NCBI GenBank assembly: GCA_031363945.1
Contig: JANLVJ010000024.1
Coordinates: forward strand, 1-64,000
Direction of reading: 5' to 3'
DNA length: 64,000 nt
Source: JANLVJ01 sp031363945
Lineage (GTDB): Bacteria > Bacteroidota > Bacteroidia > Sphingobacteriales > Sphingobacteriaceae
Numbering within the stretch: position 1 is the stretch's first letter; each line of letters begins with the position of its first letter. The translations under genes and the position numbers were made by a program. Shown here piece by piece: positions 54,944 through 64,000 of the stretch. Below the pieces are notes generated by a model. That model saw nothing but the letters and a program-made list of their open reading frames with translations, was not told where the DNA came from and searched no databases.

Positions 54944-55078
54944 ATTGCGTGGTTTATTATTTTAAGTCTTTTATAGCTCTACTATATTCCAACACATGTA
55001 CTGCATTCGGGTTTTTGATCAATCGCTATTTCAAGCAATATCTATTATCTTTAAGTGCACATTATTTCTTATCAGGCA

Positions 55079-56188
55079 ATGAAGTCAATAAATGAATTAT
55101 CACGTAGAAATTTTATAAAAACCACAGCCTTAGGTATTGGTGCCTTAGCATTGGCCCCTTTATTAAAAGTAGTAGCTATAAATAAACCTGCTAAGCGCCT
55201 GGGTATTGCGCTTGTTGGTCTGGGTAGTTACAGTACAGGACAGCTTGCTCCTGCATTAATGCATACTAAAAACTGTTACCTCGCAGGTATTGTTAGCGGT
55301 TCACCAGCAAAAGCAAAGAGCTGGGCTGCGCAATATCAGATTAAGTCAGGCAATATTTATAATTATGAGAACTTTGATCAAATCATACATAATACTGAAA
55401 TCGATATTGTCTACATAGTTCTTCCTGTGTTCTTGCATAAAGAATTCACCATACGTGCCGCACGTGCAGGTAAACATGTTATTTGTGAAAAACCAATGGC
55501 ATTGAATGCTGCTGAATGCAAGCTTATGATTAAGGCGTGTAATGAGCAACATCGTTTATTATCAATAGGCTACAGACTTCACTTTGAGCCGCATAATTTA
55601 GAAGTCATGCGGCTGGGTCAGCAAAAAATAATGGGCAATATTGTTTCTTTAGATACTGGTAATGGTTTTACATACCATGGTGATCCAAAAGCATGGCGCT
55701 TAAAAAAAGCATTGGGTGGCGGTGGTGGTTTAATGGACATGGGCATTTATAGTATTCAGGGAACACGGTATTCATTAGGGAAAGAGCCGATCGCTGTAAA
55801 AGCCAGGCAGGAAAAGCTCAGACCTGATTTTTTTACCGATGTTGATGAAACTGTTTTTTGGGAACTTGAATTTGACGGAGGACTAAAAACTACAGGTAAA
55901 TCGAGTTATAATAATGACTGGAGTTATCTGAAAGTTGAAGCCTCTCAGGGTAATTTTGAACTTGGGCCAGCCTATGGTTACGGTAGTATAAAAGGAGTGG
56001 TAAATGGTAAAGTAATGCAATTACCCAATATCATTCAACAGGCGGCACAGATGGATGATTTTGCAGAGTGCGTAAATACTAATAAAGAAAGCCGGGTTGC
56101 AGGAATGGAAGGTTTAAAAGATATGCTTGTGGTAGATGCAATTTATAAAAGTCTTGGCTCTGGTAACTGGGAAAAAATTAGCACTTAA
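55079..56188 (+). CDS. Gfo/Idh/MocA family oxidoreductase with Tat signal
   Basis: The protein has 369 residues from the ATG at 55079; a GTG at 55055 would add eight residues before the twin-arginine signal SRRNFIKTTALGIGALALAP. The NAD(P)-binding fold begins at LGIALVGLGSYSTGQLAPAL. EKPMALN and GGGGLMDMGIYSIQGTRY are the family catalytic blocks. The layout is that of periplasmic glucose-fructose-oxidoreductase-like enzymes that carry their cofactor through Tat. The sugar substrate is unknown. Confidence 0.88.
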   Translation: MKSINELSRRNFIKTTALGIGALALAPLLKVVAINKPAKRLGIALVGLGSYSTGQLAPALMHTKNCYLAGIVSGSPAKAKSWAAQYQIKSGNIYNYENFDQIIHNTEIDIVYIVLPVFLHKEFTIRAARAGKHVICEKPMALNAAECKLMIKACNEQHRLLSIGYRLHFEPHNLEVMRLGQQKIMGNIVSLDTGNGFTYHGDPKAWRLKKALGGGGGLMDMGIYSIQGTRYSLGKEPIAVKARQEKLRPDFFTDVDETVFWELEFDGGLKTTGKSSYNNDWSYLKVEASQGNFELGPAYGYGSIKGVVNGKVMQLPNIIQQAAQMDDFAECVNTNKESRVAGMEGLKDMLVVDAIYKSLGSGNWEKIST

Positions 56189-56411
56189 TTGCTTGTTGGT
56201 ATTGCAGGTTATTCTTAAATTTATAAATATCTGGCGTTAATTAAGTGGCTGACTACTTAATTTCTTTACATCGAAAATGAGTAGATTAATATTCTGAATA
56301 TGTGCGTATTAATTACGTTAAGAATTAGTTACAACTGTCTTTAACAGAAAATAAATTGTTGGTATTTAAATAAATTGTTAAATATTTGTAAAGTTATTAA
56401 GCAAAAGAAAA

Positions 56412-57020
56412 ATGAAAGGATCCAATAAAGATCACGTAAGTGTCAAATCGTTAAAGAACGAAATAACAGGAAAGATCAAGGCAGCGATAAATTCTGCCGG
56501 GGGCCTAGCCGCAAAATCAATCGAAAAAAAGATTGAAAAAGCCAGCAAAAAACTAGCTCAAAAAGTAATTAAGGCGTCGCAAAAGCTAAAAAAAATAGTA
56601 GAAGAAAAAATTCGTAAGAGCGAAAAAGCTTCTTCTAAAGGACTAAAAGTTGCAAGCAGAAAGTTAGCATCTTCAAAGCTTGTTTCAGGTAAAACAGCAG
56701 GGGTTTTAAAGAATAGCAAAAAATCGTCTCTTCTCGCAAATATCTCAAAATCTGTGGCTGTTACCAAACCAACTCGCATACGTACAAGAAAGCCAAAACT
56801 AACAACCATTTCAGTACCAACGCCTACTCCGGTACCGGTTCGCCGCCGGCGATCAGCTACAAAAACAGCTACTGAAATTACAGCAGTAAAGGCAGCTGTT
56901 GTTTCACCGGTAAAACCAAAACAAATCCGCATTCGCAAGCCTAAAATTACGGTAGCAAATAAAGAAGTTGCATCCGATAAGGCTGTTCCTGCTAAACCAA
57001 CTCCTGATACACTTGCATAA
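56412..57020 (+). CDS. Lys/Ala-rich histone H1-like protein
   Basis: The protein is 202 residues and very basic. Residues about 20-110 are Lys/Ala/Ser-rich helix-forming repeats (AAKSIEKKIEKASKKLAQK, KGLKVASRKLASSK). The C-terminal half has two RIRTRKPK/RIRKPK AT-hook-like motifs and Pro/Thr-rich linkers. There is no signal peptide. The composition resembles bacterial histone H1-like DNA-binding proteins. It is followed by a strong terminator and then ppk1. The function is inferred from composition only. Confidence 0.7.
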   Translation: MKGSNKDHVSVKSLKNEITGKIKAAINSAGGLAAKSIEKKIEKASKKLAQKVIKASQKLKKIVEEKIRKSEKASSKGLKVASRKLASSKLVSGKTAGVLKNSKKSSLLANISKSVAVTKPTRIRTRKPKLTTISVPTPTPVPVRRRRSATKTATEITAVKAAVVSPVKPKQIRIRKPKITVANKEVASDKAVPAKPTPDTLA

Positions 57021-57101
57021 TATTGATCGGTCTAAAAATTAGACAGGTAATTGTTAAAGCATGAATTCACGAATTCTTTTTATTAATTTGATAAAATCCG
57101 G

Positions 57102-57137
57102 TAGTCCCTGTAGTTTACAGGGACTATTTTTATTTTT
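57102..57137 (+). terminator. Rho-independent terminator after the histone-like gene
   Basis: A perfect 10-bp stem, TAGTCCCTGT (57102-57111) with ACAGGGACTA (57117-57126), has a 5-base loop and is followed by TTTTTATTTTT. It separates this gene from ppk1. Confidence 0.9.
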
Positions 57138-57199
57138 GCACGGGTGTACCTTATACGATAATTCTCTTCAGAATACACTGGAGATTTCTTGACAGTAGA

Positions 57200-59281
57200 A
57201 TGAAAGCTAAAATTCCCCTTACAAACAGAGAAATAAGTTGGTTATCGTTTAATGAGCGGGTTTTGCAAGAAGCTCAGGATCCTACTGTACCATTGATAGA
57301 ACGCATCCGCTTTCTGGCCATATTTTCATCAAATCTTGACGAGTTTTTCAGAGTACGTGTAGCAGCATTAAATAGGTTAACGCTCATACCTAAACATGAA
57401 CGTAAAATACTTGGGTATTCGCCTGTTCGGGTTTTAAATCAGATTCAGGAGATTGTCATCAGGCAACAGGTAAGATTCAACGAACTGTATGAGAAGGTTA
57501 TTATACCTGAACTTGCTGACAAAAAAATATTTTTACTAAACGAAAGTCAGCTAAATGTTTCCAGAGGTGAATTTGTAAAGAGGCAATTTCAGGAGAAAAT
57601 TATGCCAACCCTGGTACCGATCATGCTTGATGGCTTAAAGGTATTTCCATTTTTAAAAGATCGCTGTGTATACCTGGTTGTTAAACTTTCAAGAAAAGAT
57701 GAACTTTTAAAGCCAAGAATGGCACTGATCGAAATTCCTACAGAAGTAAATCCACGTTTTGTAGTATTACCTGAAAGTGGTAATCTACGGTTTATCATCA
57801 TGCTTGATGATGTGATCAGATATTCATTGAGTGAGCTTTTTTCGACCTTCCAATATGATACGTTTGATGCATTTACGGTTAAATTGACCCGTGATGCAGA
57901 GCTTGATCTTGACAATGATCTCGGTGAAAAATTTATTGACATTATTTCTAAAAGCCTTAGACAACGGGTTAAAGGAAAGCCTGTAAGATTTGCCTTTGAC
58001 AAAGATATTTTACCAGATATGCTTCACTATCTGGTACGAAAAATTGGTCTCAAAAAACAGAGTCTGATACCAGGTGCACGCTACCATAATTTCAAAGATT
58101 ATATTAAATTTCCCAATGTTGGCGACAAGCAACTTGAGTATACTCCAATTATACCCTTACCAGTAGTTGATTTGCCCCTGGGTTCAAGTTTCTTCTCTGT
58201 ACTTAAAAAGAAAGATATCTTATTGCATATACCGTATCAATCATTTGACTATGTAGTACATTTTTTGCGGGAAGCAGCCATTGATCATCAGGTAAAAACC
58301 ATCAGGATTACACTTTATCGCCTTGCCAGTAATTCACGCATTATAAATGTCCTGATTAATGCTGCTAGAAATGGAAAAAACGTATATGTGATGGTTGAAT
58401 TAAAAGCCAGATTTGATGAAGAGGCAAATATTTTTTGGACAAACAGGCTTGAAGAGGAGGGAATCAAGGTATTAACAGAAATACATAACCTGAAAGTGCA
58501 CTCTAAGATTTGCCTCATAACACGTAAAGAGGGTCGTAAAGATGTGTATTATGCGCATTTAGGAACTGGAAATTACAATGAAAAAACAGCAAGGATTTAT
58601 GCTGATCAAAGTTTCTTTACTGCTGATAAACGGATTACGTATGAATTGCATGCTCTTTTTAAAGAGATTAATGAGGGTGTAATCATTAACTCATACCAAC
58701 ATCTCATGGTAGCTCCAGTTGATCTTCGAAAAAGAATGCTGCTACTAATTGAAAACGAAATTATCTTTGCACGTGCAAAGAAAGCTGCCGCCATTACGCT
58801 TAAACTTAATAGTCTTGTTGATGAACAAATAATTGCTAAACTTTATGAAGCCAGTATTGCCGGTGTGAAAATTAAACTAATTATAAGAGGGGTCTGCTGT
58901 TTGGTGCCTGAAGTCAAGAAGTATTCAGAAAATATAACGGCAATCAGCATAATAGATAAATTTCTCGAGCATAGCCGTGTTTATTTATTTCACAACGGGG
59001 GTAAAGAATTATGCTATCTTTCTTCGGCAGATATGATGACAAGAAATCTTGACAGACGGCTTGAAGTGGCTTTTCCTATTTATGACAAAAAGCTATTAAA
59101 AGAAATGAAAGCCATATTGGAATTGCAGTTTAAAGATAATACCAAGGCCAGAATTATAGACAGTACCAATAGTAATAAGTATCAGCAATTTGATGAAACA
59201 GAAAATCATCGCGCCCAGCTTGATATTTATACCTATTTAAAAAATCGCCAACCTAACTTAACAACCCCAACAATACAATGA
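57200..59281 (+). CDS. ppk1: Polyphosphate kinase 1
   Basis: This 693-residue PPK1 has the four-domain layout: N (REISWLSFNERVLQEA), head, C1 and C2. The phospho-acceptor His lies in EIHNLKVHSKICLI (about residue 435). YAHLGTGNYNEKTARIYAD and SSADMMTRNLDRRLEVAFPI are conserved nucleotide and HKD-type blocks. It builds polyphosphate from ATP at the membrane. It overlaps ppx by 4 bases, so polymer synthesis and breakdown are co-expressed. Confidence 0.96.
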   Translation: MKAKIPLTNREISWLSFNERVLQEAQDPTVPLIERIRFLAIFSSNLDEFFRVRVAALNRLTLIPKHERKILGYSPVRVLNQIQEIVIRQQVRFNELYEKVIIPELADKKIFLLNESQLNVSRGEFVKRQFQEKIMPTLVPIMLDGLKVFPFLKDRCVYLVVKLSRKDELLKPRMALIEIPTEVNPRFVVLPESGNLRFIIMLDDVIRYSLSELFSTFQYDTFDAFTVKLTRDAELDLDNDLGEKFIDIISKSLRQRVKGKPVRFAFDKDILPDMLHYLVRKIGLKKQSLIPGARYHNFKDYIKFPNVGDKQLEYTPIIPLPVVDLPLGSSFFSVLKKKDILLHIPYQSFDYVVHFLREAAIDHQVKTIRITLYRLASNSRIINVLINAARNGKNVYVMVELKARFDEEANIFWTNRLEEEGIKVLTEIHNLKVHSKICLITRKEGRKDVYYAHLGTGNYNEKTARIYADQSFFTADKRITYELHALFKEINEGVIINSYQHLMVAPVDLRKRMLLLIENEIIFARAKKAAAITLKLNSLVDEQIIAKLYEASIAGVKIKLIIRGVCCLVPEVKKYSENITAISIIDKFLEHSRVYLFHNGGKELCYLSSADMMTRNLDRRLEVAFPIYDKKLLKEMKAILELQFKDNTKARIIDSTNSNKYQQFDETENHRAQLDIYTYLKNRQPNLTTPTIQ

Positions 59282-60165
59282 GATTTGCCGCAATTGATAT
59301 CGGGTCAAATGCCATCAGGCTTCTTATATCTGATATTGTGCAGACTGAACAGTCAACCTACCTTGCCAAAAAAAATACACTTATCAGAGTTCCACTCCGT
59401 TTGGGTGATGATGCTTTTTTGGATAAAAAATTAAGTGACCGTAAGACAGATGATTTGTTGAAAACGATGCAGGCTTTTAAAAATCTGCTTGATGTTTATA
59501 AAGTTGTTGATTATATGGCTTGTGCCACATCTGCCCTTCGGGAAACTACGAATGGGCCAGAAATTATCAGGCTTATAAAGCGAAAAACCGGCCTCGAAAT
59601 TACGATCATTGAAGGTAAAACAGAGGCCGGAATGATCTATGCAACGCATACGGAACAACTGCTTGACAAACGTAAAAGTTATTTATACATCGATGTAGGT
59701 GGCGGCAGCACCGAACTTTCTTTATTTACTGAAGGTATACTAGTGGCCTCCAACTCATTTAATATTGGCACCATTCGTATGCTTGACAATCAGGATTCAG
59801 AGTATACCTGGAAAGAACTTAAAGTTTGGGTTAAGTCACATACAGGCCATATTACCAATTTGCAGGCAATTGGTACAGGTGGCAATATTAACAAGCTTTA
59901 CCGTTTGTCTGAAGAGAAAAATGGTGCATCTCTGTCAGTTTCTAAACTCAGAGCGCTATACAATTACCTGAATGGATTTTCATTAAAAGAACGCATTGGT
60001 ATTCTGGGCCTCAGGCAAGATCGCGCCGATGTGATTATTCCTGCCTCCGAAATATTTCTATGTCTGGCCAGATGGGCCAATTTCAAGCAAATTATTGTTC
60101 CTAGTACAGGCCTCGTTGACGGTATAATCCAGCTCTTAATTGAAAAACATACAAATCAGCCCTGA
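59278..60165 (+). CDS. ppx: Exopolyphosphatase (Ppx/GppA family)
   Basis: This 295-residue enzyme of the ASKHA fold has phosphate loops FAAIDIGSNAIRLLI and YLYIDVGGGSTELSLF, and the catalytic Glu in REATS-like ATSALRETTNG. It hydrolyses polyphosphate or pppGpp. It is the short form without the C-terminal HD domain of E. coli Ppx. Its start lies within the last codons of ppk1. Confidence 0.92.
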   Translation: MRFAAIDIGSNAIRLLISDIVQTEQSTYLAKKNTLIRVPLRLGDDAFLDKKLSDRKTDDLLKTMQAFKNLLDVYKVVDYMACATSALRETTNGPEIIRLIKRKTGLEITIIEGKTEAGMIYATHTEQLLDKRKSYLYIDVGGGSTELSLFTEGILVASNSFNIGTIRMLDNQDSEYTWKELKVWVKSHTGHITNLQAIGTGGNINKLYRLSEEKNGASLSVSKLRALYNYLNGFSLKERIGILGLRQDRADVIIPASEIFLCLARWANFKQIIVPSTGLVDGIIQLLIEKHTNQP

Positions 60166-60166
60166 A

Positions 60167-61462
60167 CTATTTAAGTTCAGGCTTCGGCTCACGCTGAAAT
60201 GGTTTGATGATAAGCCTCAATGACGGATTATACGTCACATAATTCCAGAACCAGTTTATGATAATGAAGATTTTGTTTTTTACACCAAGAGAAAGAATCA
60301 GGTGTACAAACATCCATGTTAACCAGGCAAAAAAGCCTTGAAAATGCATAAATGGCAGGTCAACCACGGCTTTATTCCTTCCCACTGTAGCCATACTTCC
60401 TTTATTAAAATAGACAAATTTTAACGGAAGTTTTTTTGCCGCCATCTTATTAAAGTTCTTGGCTAGTAGCGATCCTTGCTGTGAAGCAACAGCGGCAAGT
60501 TGCGGATGGCCTTTTGTGTAGGTTGTATCTTTCATCATAGCCATATCGCCAGCCACATAAATATTTTCGGACCCGATTACCCGCAGGTATTCATCGACCA
60601 TAATCCGGTTACCTTTATCAATAGCAGCTTCTGGTAATCCTTTTATCGTATTGCCAATTACGCCTGCAGCCCAAATAAGATTATCTGTACGAATAACATT
60701 ACCGTTGCTCAGGGAAACCTGCCTTCCATCATAATCTTTGACAAAAGTACCCAGTACCAGTTCAATTCCAAGCTCTTTCAGGTAATTTAAAGCGGCACGT
60801 TGAGAAACTTCTGCCATCCCGTTTAGCACCGTTGGCAATCCTTCGATAAGGTAGATTTTCATCCTGTCGAAATTCATTTGCGGGTAATCTTTTGGTAGAA
60901 TATAATGGCGCATTTCTGCCAGTGTTCCAGCAATTTCAGTTCCTGTAGGTCCTCCGCCAACAACTACCAAATTTAGGAGCCCGTCTCGCTCATCATCACT
61001 ATCAGCAAGTACCGATTTTTCAAAGTTTTCAAGTAATGTATTTCTGAGTGCAATGGCCTCAGTAACCGATTTCATTGGAATACTGAATGCCTCGATATTC
61101 TTGTTGCCGAAGAAATTATTGGTAGTTCCCATGGCCAGCACCAAAAAGTCGTACTGAATTTTACCAATTGAGGTTTCTATTGATTTATCCTGTTCATCCA
61201 TTGCAATTACATCTGCTATGCGGATAAAGATATCTTTATCAGCTTCAAAAACCTTTCTCAATGGAAATGATACAGCACTTGGTTCTAATCCAGCAGTAGC
61301 AACCTGATAGAAAAGTGGCTGAAACTGGTGGTAATTATTTTTATCAATTAAGACAACCTGATATTCTTTTTTATTGATTTTTCTTGCCAGAGACAAGCCA
61401 CCGAAACCAGCACCAATAATGACAATTCTTTTTTTATCGGTAAAGGGCAAATTTAAGCTCAT
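60167..61462 (-). CDS. ndh: Type II NADH dehydrogenase (NAD(P)/FAD-dependent)
   Basis: This 431-residue non-pumping NADH:quinone oxidoreductase has the FAD fold VIIGAGFGGLSLARKI, the family blocks NNYHQFQPLFYQVATAGLEPSA and VVGGGPTGTEIAGTLAEM, and the second FAD motif ENIYVAGDMA. Amphipathic and hydrophobic C-terminal segments (FFAWLTWMFVHLILSL) anchor it to the membrane and form the quinone site. It is convergent with ppx, with one base between stop codons. Confidence 0.92.
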   Translation of the reverse strand: MSLNLPFTDKKRIVIIGAGFGGLSLARKINKKEYQVVLIDKNNYHQFQPLFYQVATAGLEPSAVSFPLRKVFEADKDIFIRIADVIAMDEQDKSIETSIGKIQYDFLVLAMGTTNNFFGNKNIEAFSIPMKSVTEAIALRNTLLENFEKSVLADSDDERDGLLNLVVVGGGPTGTEIAGTLAEMRHYILPKDYPQMNFDRMKIYLIEGLPTVLNGMAEVSQRAALNYLKELGIELVLGTFVKDYDGRQVSLSNGNVIRTDNLIWAAGVIGNTIKGLPEAAIDKGNRIMVDEYLRVIGSENIYVAGDMAMMKDTTYTKGHPQLAAVASQQGSLLAKNFNKMAAKKLPLKFVYFNKGSMATVGRNKAVVDLPFMHFQGFFAWLTWMFVHLILSLGVKNKIFIIINWFWNYVTYNPSLRLIIKPFQREPKPELK

Positions 61463-61604
61463 ATTATAAAGGTTAGGTAAAACAGTAATGCAAACAAAAC
61501 GTTGTATCGTTCAAAATTATCAATAACCGTTCCCTATTTAGACACTATTTGGCTGAGAATTGTTTTCATTTACTTAGCTTAGTATTTTTTGTAACGATAT
61601 ACCG

Positions 61605-61880
61605 ATGAGTATTTTAGAATCGAGCAAACTTTCACGTTTTGTTCTTTCATTTGAAGGAGTAGTTAGCAATCGCAAAGGTTCATGTAACCCACAGCAATGC
61701 GAATCATTAGATGGGAAAAAAGGTGCTGCATGTTGCAAACTAGGTTATACCTGTCCTTTTTTGGGTGAAAGTAAATGTAATGTTTATACGCTCAGACCAA
61801 GAAACTGTAGTACTTTTCCACGCTCTCCTCAAGAACTTTTACTTGTAAAAGGCTGTGGTTACTACTGGGATGAAAAATAA
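61605..61880 (+). CDS. Small cysteine-cluster protein (YkgJ-like)
   Basis: The protein is 91 residues with nine cysteines and may bind a metal or Fe-S cluster: GSCNPQQCES, GAACCKLGYTCPFL, KCNVYTLRPRNCSTFP and VKGCGYYW. The RPRNCSTFPRSPQEL block resembles YkgJ/UPF0153 proteins, though the usual CxxCxxCC is altered. It has no signal peptide. Function is unknown. Confidence 0.65.
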   Translation: MSILESSKLSRFVLSFEGVVSNRKGSCNPQQCESLDGKKGAACCKLGYTCPFLGESKCNVYTLRPRNCSTFPRSPQELLLVKGCGYYWDEK

Positions 61881-61953
61881 CAGATGAGATAAATTATTCA
61901 CGATCCGTAGTTTCTTTTTACAAAAACCTGATTTGAGTTTAAGTAAACATATT

Positions 61954-63114
61954 TTATAGTTTGACTCTTACTGTATCACGTTTAATTTCTATCAGTTTGG
62001 TCTGAACGGTAGAACTCTCGTGCATTTCATCCGTTGCATGCAAAACAAGGGTGTCTTTATCTGTTAATTTGCCATAAACTTCTGTAAAACCAGCATTTTC
62101 ATTTCCTCTATTCACGGCTATCCTATGAATTTTGTGATCAGTTACTGTAAGTACATAATTGCCTTCAGTTGAACTAAAAAGAGCGCTTGCAGGTACGATA
62201 AAGGTTGGGATTGCATTTGATACAGGAATAGTTACATCTGCATACATGCCTGGTAGTAAGAGTTTCTCTTGATTATAAACATCCATCTCAATTCGCTCAG
62301 CGCGTAGCTTTTTATCAAGACTTCCAGCCAGACGCACAATACGGGCATGAAATTTTTTACCTGGCAACGCCTTTATTGAAAAACTCACATCGACTTTTGG
62401 TGCTAGCTGTCCGGTATATTGCTCAGGTATTGAAATAACAAGTCGTAATTTATCCTGTTGTTCAAGGCTGAATAACGGAAGTTCTGAACTCTTACCCCCG
62501 GGGCCTACAAATGCTCCCGGGTTAATATTTCTTGAACTAATTACCCCACTGAAAGGAGCATGTATTGAAAGATAGGATAGCTGGTCTTTAACTTCTTTAT
62601 AAGCTGAACGGTTAGCCATTAACTGGGCACTATCAGCACTTTTGCGTGCAAGGGCTTGTTCCAGGTCATTCTTAGAAATGGTACCCGGTGTCTTACTTGT
62701 TTCAAACAGACGGTGGTATGAGGAATTGCTTGCCCTGAAAATTGCTTCCTGAGCGCTCAGGCGCGAATTGGCTCCTTGTAATTGGGAGCTTATTTCAGGT
62801 GCCTCAAGGGTAACCAGTAATTGCCCTGTTTGAACCTGGGCACCTACATCTACGAGAACTTTCTTGACAAAAGAGTTAGTCTTGGCATAAATATCTACCT
62901 GCTGATACGCAATTAACTCACCCGGCAATTCAAGGCTAGTAATTAGCTTGCCCCGTCTAAGCAAAAAACTTTCGGTAAGGCTTTTACTGTTCTGGTTTTG
63001 CTTTTCTTGATCCTTTACATTATTTGCCGTTTGATTACACGCATATAATGTAAGTAGCAATAAGATCAGGCAGCATATTCTGCTGGAAATTTGATTAACG
63101 CACATATCAGGCAT
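61954..63114 (-). CDS. RND efflux periplasmic adaptor (membrane fusion protein)
   Basis: This 386-residue lipoprotein (lipobox LYAC) has the membrane-fusion layout. A biotinyl-lipoyl barrel half lies at about 70-110 (DIYAKTNSFVKKVLVDVGAQVQTGQLLV-like block), then an alpha-helical hairpin (about 115-175), the second lipoyl half (LSYLSIHAPFSGVISSRNI), and beta-barrel and membrane-proximal domains to the end. It links the inner-membrane RND pump to an outer-membrane channel. It lies 10 bases after the permease gene. Confidence 0.92.
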   Translation of the reverse strand: MPDMCVNQISSRICCLILLLLTLYACNQTANNVKDQEKQNQNSKSLTESFLLRRGKLITSLELPGELIAYQQVDIYAKTNSFVKKVLVDVGAQVQTGQLLVTLEAPEISSQLQGANSRLSAQEAIFRASNSSYHRLFETSKTPGTISKNDLEQALARKSADSAQLMANRSAYKEVKDQLSYLSIHAPFSGVISSRNINPGAFVGPGGKSSELPLFSLEQQDKLRLVISIPEQYTGQLAPKVDVSFSIKALPGKKFHARIVRLAGSLDKKLRAERIEMDVYNQEKLLLPGMYADVTIPVSNAIPTFIVPASALFSSTEGNYVLTVTDHKIHRIAVNRGNENAGFTEVYGKLTDKDTLVLHATDEMHESSTVQTKLIEIKRDTVRVKL

Positions 63115-63124
63115 TCAACTTTTA

Positions 63125-64000
63125 TTAATTAACAGGAATGTAATATTTACTCTCAGGGTCTTCCGGATCGAGAGACACCGATATGGTACCAGCTTTTTCC
63201 TGAATCCATGCAAAAACTAAGGGTAGAATAAGAAGTGCTGCAAAAGTAGAAGCGAAAAGCCCACCAATAACTGCCCTGCCAAGGGCAGAGGTTTGATCGC
63301 CACCTTCACCTAGGCCAAGAGCCATTGGTATCATACCCACAATCATTGCCAGACTGGTCATTAAAACAGGTCTTAAGCGCAGAGCAGCTGATTCCATTGC
63401 AGCAAGTCTTGAATTTCCTTTATGACTTCTAATCTGTTCTGCATTGGTTATGAGCAATACTGAATTAGAGATTGACACTCCTACTGACATAATTATGCCC
63501 ATATAAGATTGCAGGTTCAGGGTTGATCCAGTTAGTATCAGTAAAATAAGACTACCCGCTAAAACGGCAGGAACAGTAGCAAGTACTACAATCGATACCT
63601 TGAAAGACTGGAAATTAGCTGCCAGCATTAAAAAAATCACCATTATTGCTACCAGTAGACCATTTTGAAGGCTTTCGAGCGTATCATCGAGCGTCTGACT
63701 CTGACCCTTAGCTTCTATTGAAAGACCACGAGGTAGTTTGCCGATAGCCGCTATAGCTTTACGCACGTCTACTGAAGCTGTTCCTAAATTTTTGTTATGC
63801 AAGTTTGCCGTAACAGAAATTACAGGTATGTTTCCTATGTTATCATTTTCCCCGTTAGTAGTTCCGAATTTCACGTCGGCAACATCACTTAATACGGGTC
63901 TGTCCTGATCATTCTTAACCGAAATCTCTTTTATGGTATTCAGACCTGACATCTTAAATTCTGGAATTTCAACCTGTACGTTATAGCTGATATTAGATTT
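63125..64000 (-). CDS. RND efflux permease, C-terminal part (5' cut by window)
   Basis: About 291 C-terminal residues of a protein that is normally about 1,040 are visible; the frame is open to base 64000. The segment includes the end of the porter domain and six transmembrane helices, with LLVAIMVIFLMLAANFQSF, GIIMSVGVSISNSVLLI and ALRLRPVLMTSLAMIVGMIPMALG, the last being the conserved motif of RND pumps. It exports drugs or other small molecules using the proton gradient. The proton-relay Asp residues lie upstream and are not in the window. Confidence 0.92.
   Translation of the reverse strand, partial: KSNISYNVQVEIPEFKMSGLNTIKEISVKNDQDRPVLSDVADVKFGTTNGENDNIGNIPVISVTANLHNKNLGTASVDVRKAIAAIGKLPRGLSIEAKGQSQTLDDTLESLQNGLLVAIMVIFLMLAANFQSFKVSIVVLATVPAVLAGSLILLILTGSTLNLQSYMGIIMSVGVSISNSVLLITNAEQIRSHKGNSRLAAMESAALRLRPVLMTSLAMIVGMIPMALGLGEGGDQTSALGRAVIGGLFASTFAALLILPLVFAWIQEKAGTISVSLDPEDPESKYYIPVN

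Noticed and set aside
56558..56938. 126-residue minus-strand open frame antisense to the Lys-rich gene
   Set aside because: It is Phe/Val/Arg-rich, as expected for the complement of Lys/Ala/Thr codons, and the plus-strand gene has its own terminator.

Overview
The window comes from a member of the Bacteroidota, probably a Cytophagales or Sphingobacteriales relative; I cannot name the genus. The evidence is a SprB-repeat adhesin ending in a type IX secretion (gliding-associated) C-terminal domain, lipoproteins with Bacteroidota-style lipoboxes, DUF4296 and DUF2027 proteins, a TPR/PD40/OmpA outer-membrane protein, weak or absent Shine-Dalgarno sequences, and a Bacteroidota-type -7 promoter element (TAnnTTTG) directly in front of rnpB, gltA and etfB. 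Base composition is AT-rich and looks even throughout. No phage, IS element, CRISPR array or tRNA was found, so this is core chromosome with a few unusual patches.

Layout. 1-2463: 3' part of a secreted SprB-repeat adhesin. 2628-7213: M28 aminopeptidase, an aspartokinase, a decayed sugar-isomerase fragment, a GNAT acetyltransferase and YggS, all on the minus strand. 7265-10266: DUF4296 lipoprotein and MutS2 (plus). 10248-17334: uridine kinase, LysM/DPBB protein, UbiD-type decarboxylase, FadL-like porin and a Q/N- and Gly/Tyr-rich lipoprotein (minus). 17462-22499: ProRS, citrate synthase, a 16-bp repeat array, a Crp/Fnr regulator and an AHL-lactonase-like enzyme (plus). 22507-26160: etfB-etfA-bifunctional nuclease-nucleoside transporter operon (minus). 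26275-30668: TPR protein, ChrA, DnaB (minus), RlmB. 30807-34297: mannose-1-phosphate guanylyltransferase diverging from RecQ.

34309-42303 is a seven-gene minus-strand run: lepA, folD, queE, an OmpA-family protein, kdsA, a transaldolase-CBS fusion and a KdsC-like HAD phosphatase. The last three form the most interesting unit. Kdo (the inner sugar of LPS) is normally made by KdsD (an isomerase with SIS and CBS domains), KdsA and KdsC. Here the protein between kdsA and the phosphatase keeps KdsD-like CBS domains, but its catalytic half is a transaldolase/fructose-6-phosphate-aldolase domain with several altered active-site residues. This suggests a replacement or alternative route for arabinose-5-phosphate supply.

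42389-46583 (minus) carries an NtrC-type response regulator, the RNase P RNA, a DUF2027-Smr protein and a phosphohexomutase. 46786-49274 holds a second aspartokinase translationally coupled to lysA. 49355-56188 carries a glutaryl-CoA-dehydrogenase-like enzyme, FolB, a GlcD-type oxidase, Hsp20, a DinB protein, a probable 41-residue membrane peptide, an MpaB-like protein and a Tat-exported Gfo/Idh oxidoreductase. 56412-60165 has a Lys/Ala-rich histone-like protein followed by ppk1-ppx. The right end holds a type II NADH dehydrogenase, a small Cys-cluster protein and an RND efflux permease/adaptor pair, the permease cut by the window edge.

Three intergenic tandem repeat arrays (28, 16 and about 22 bp units) are unexplained. 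Two of them begin inside the 3' end of a gene.
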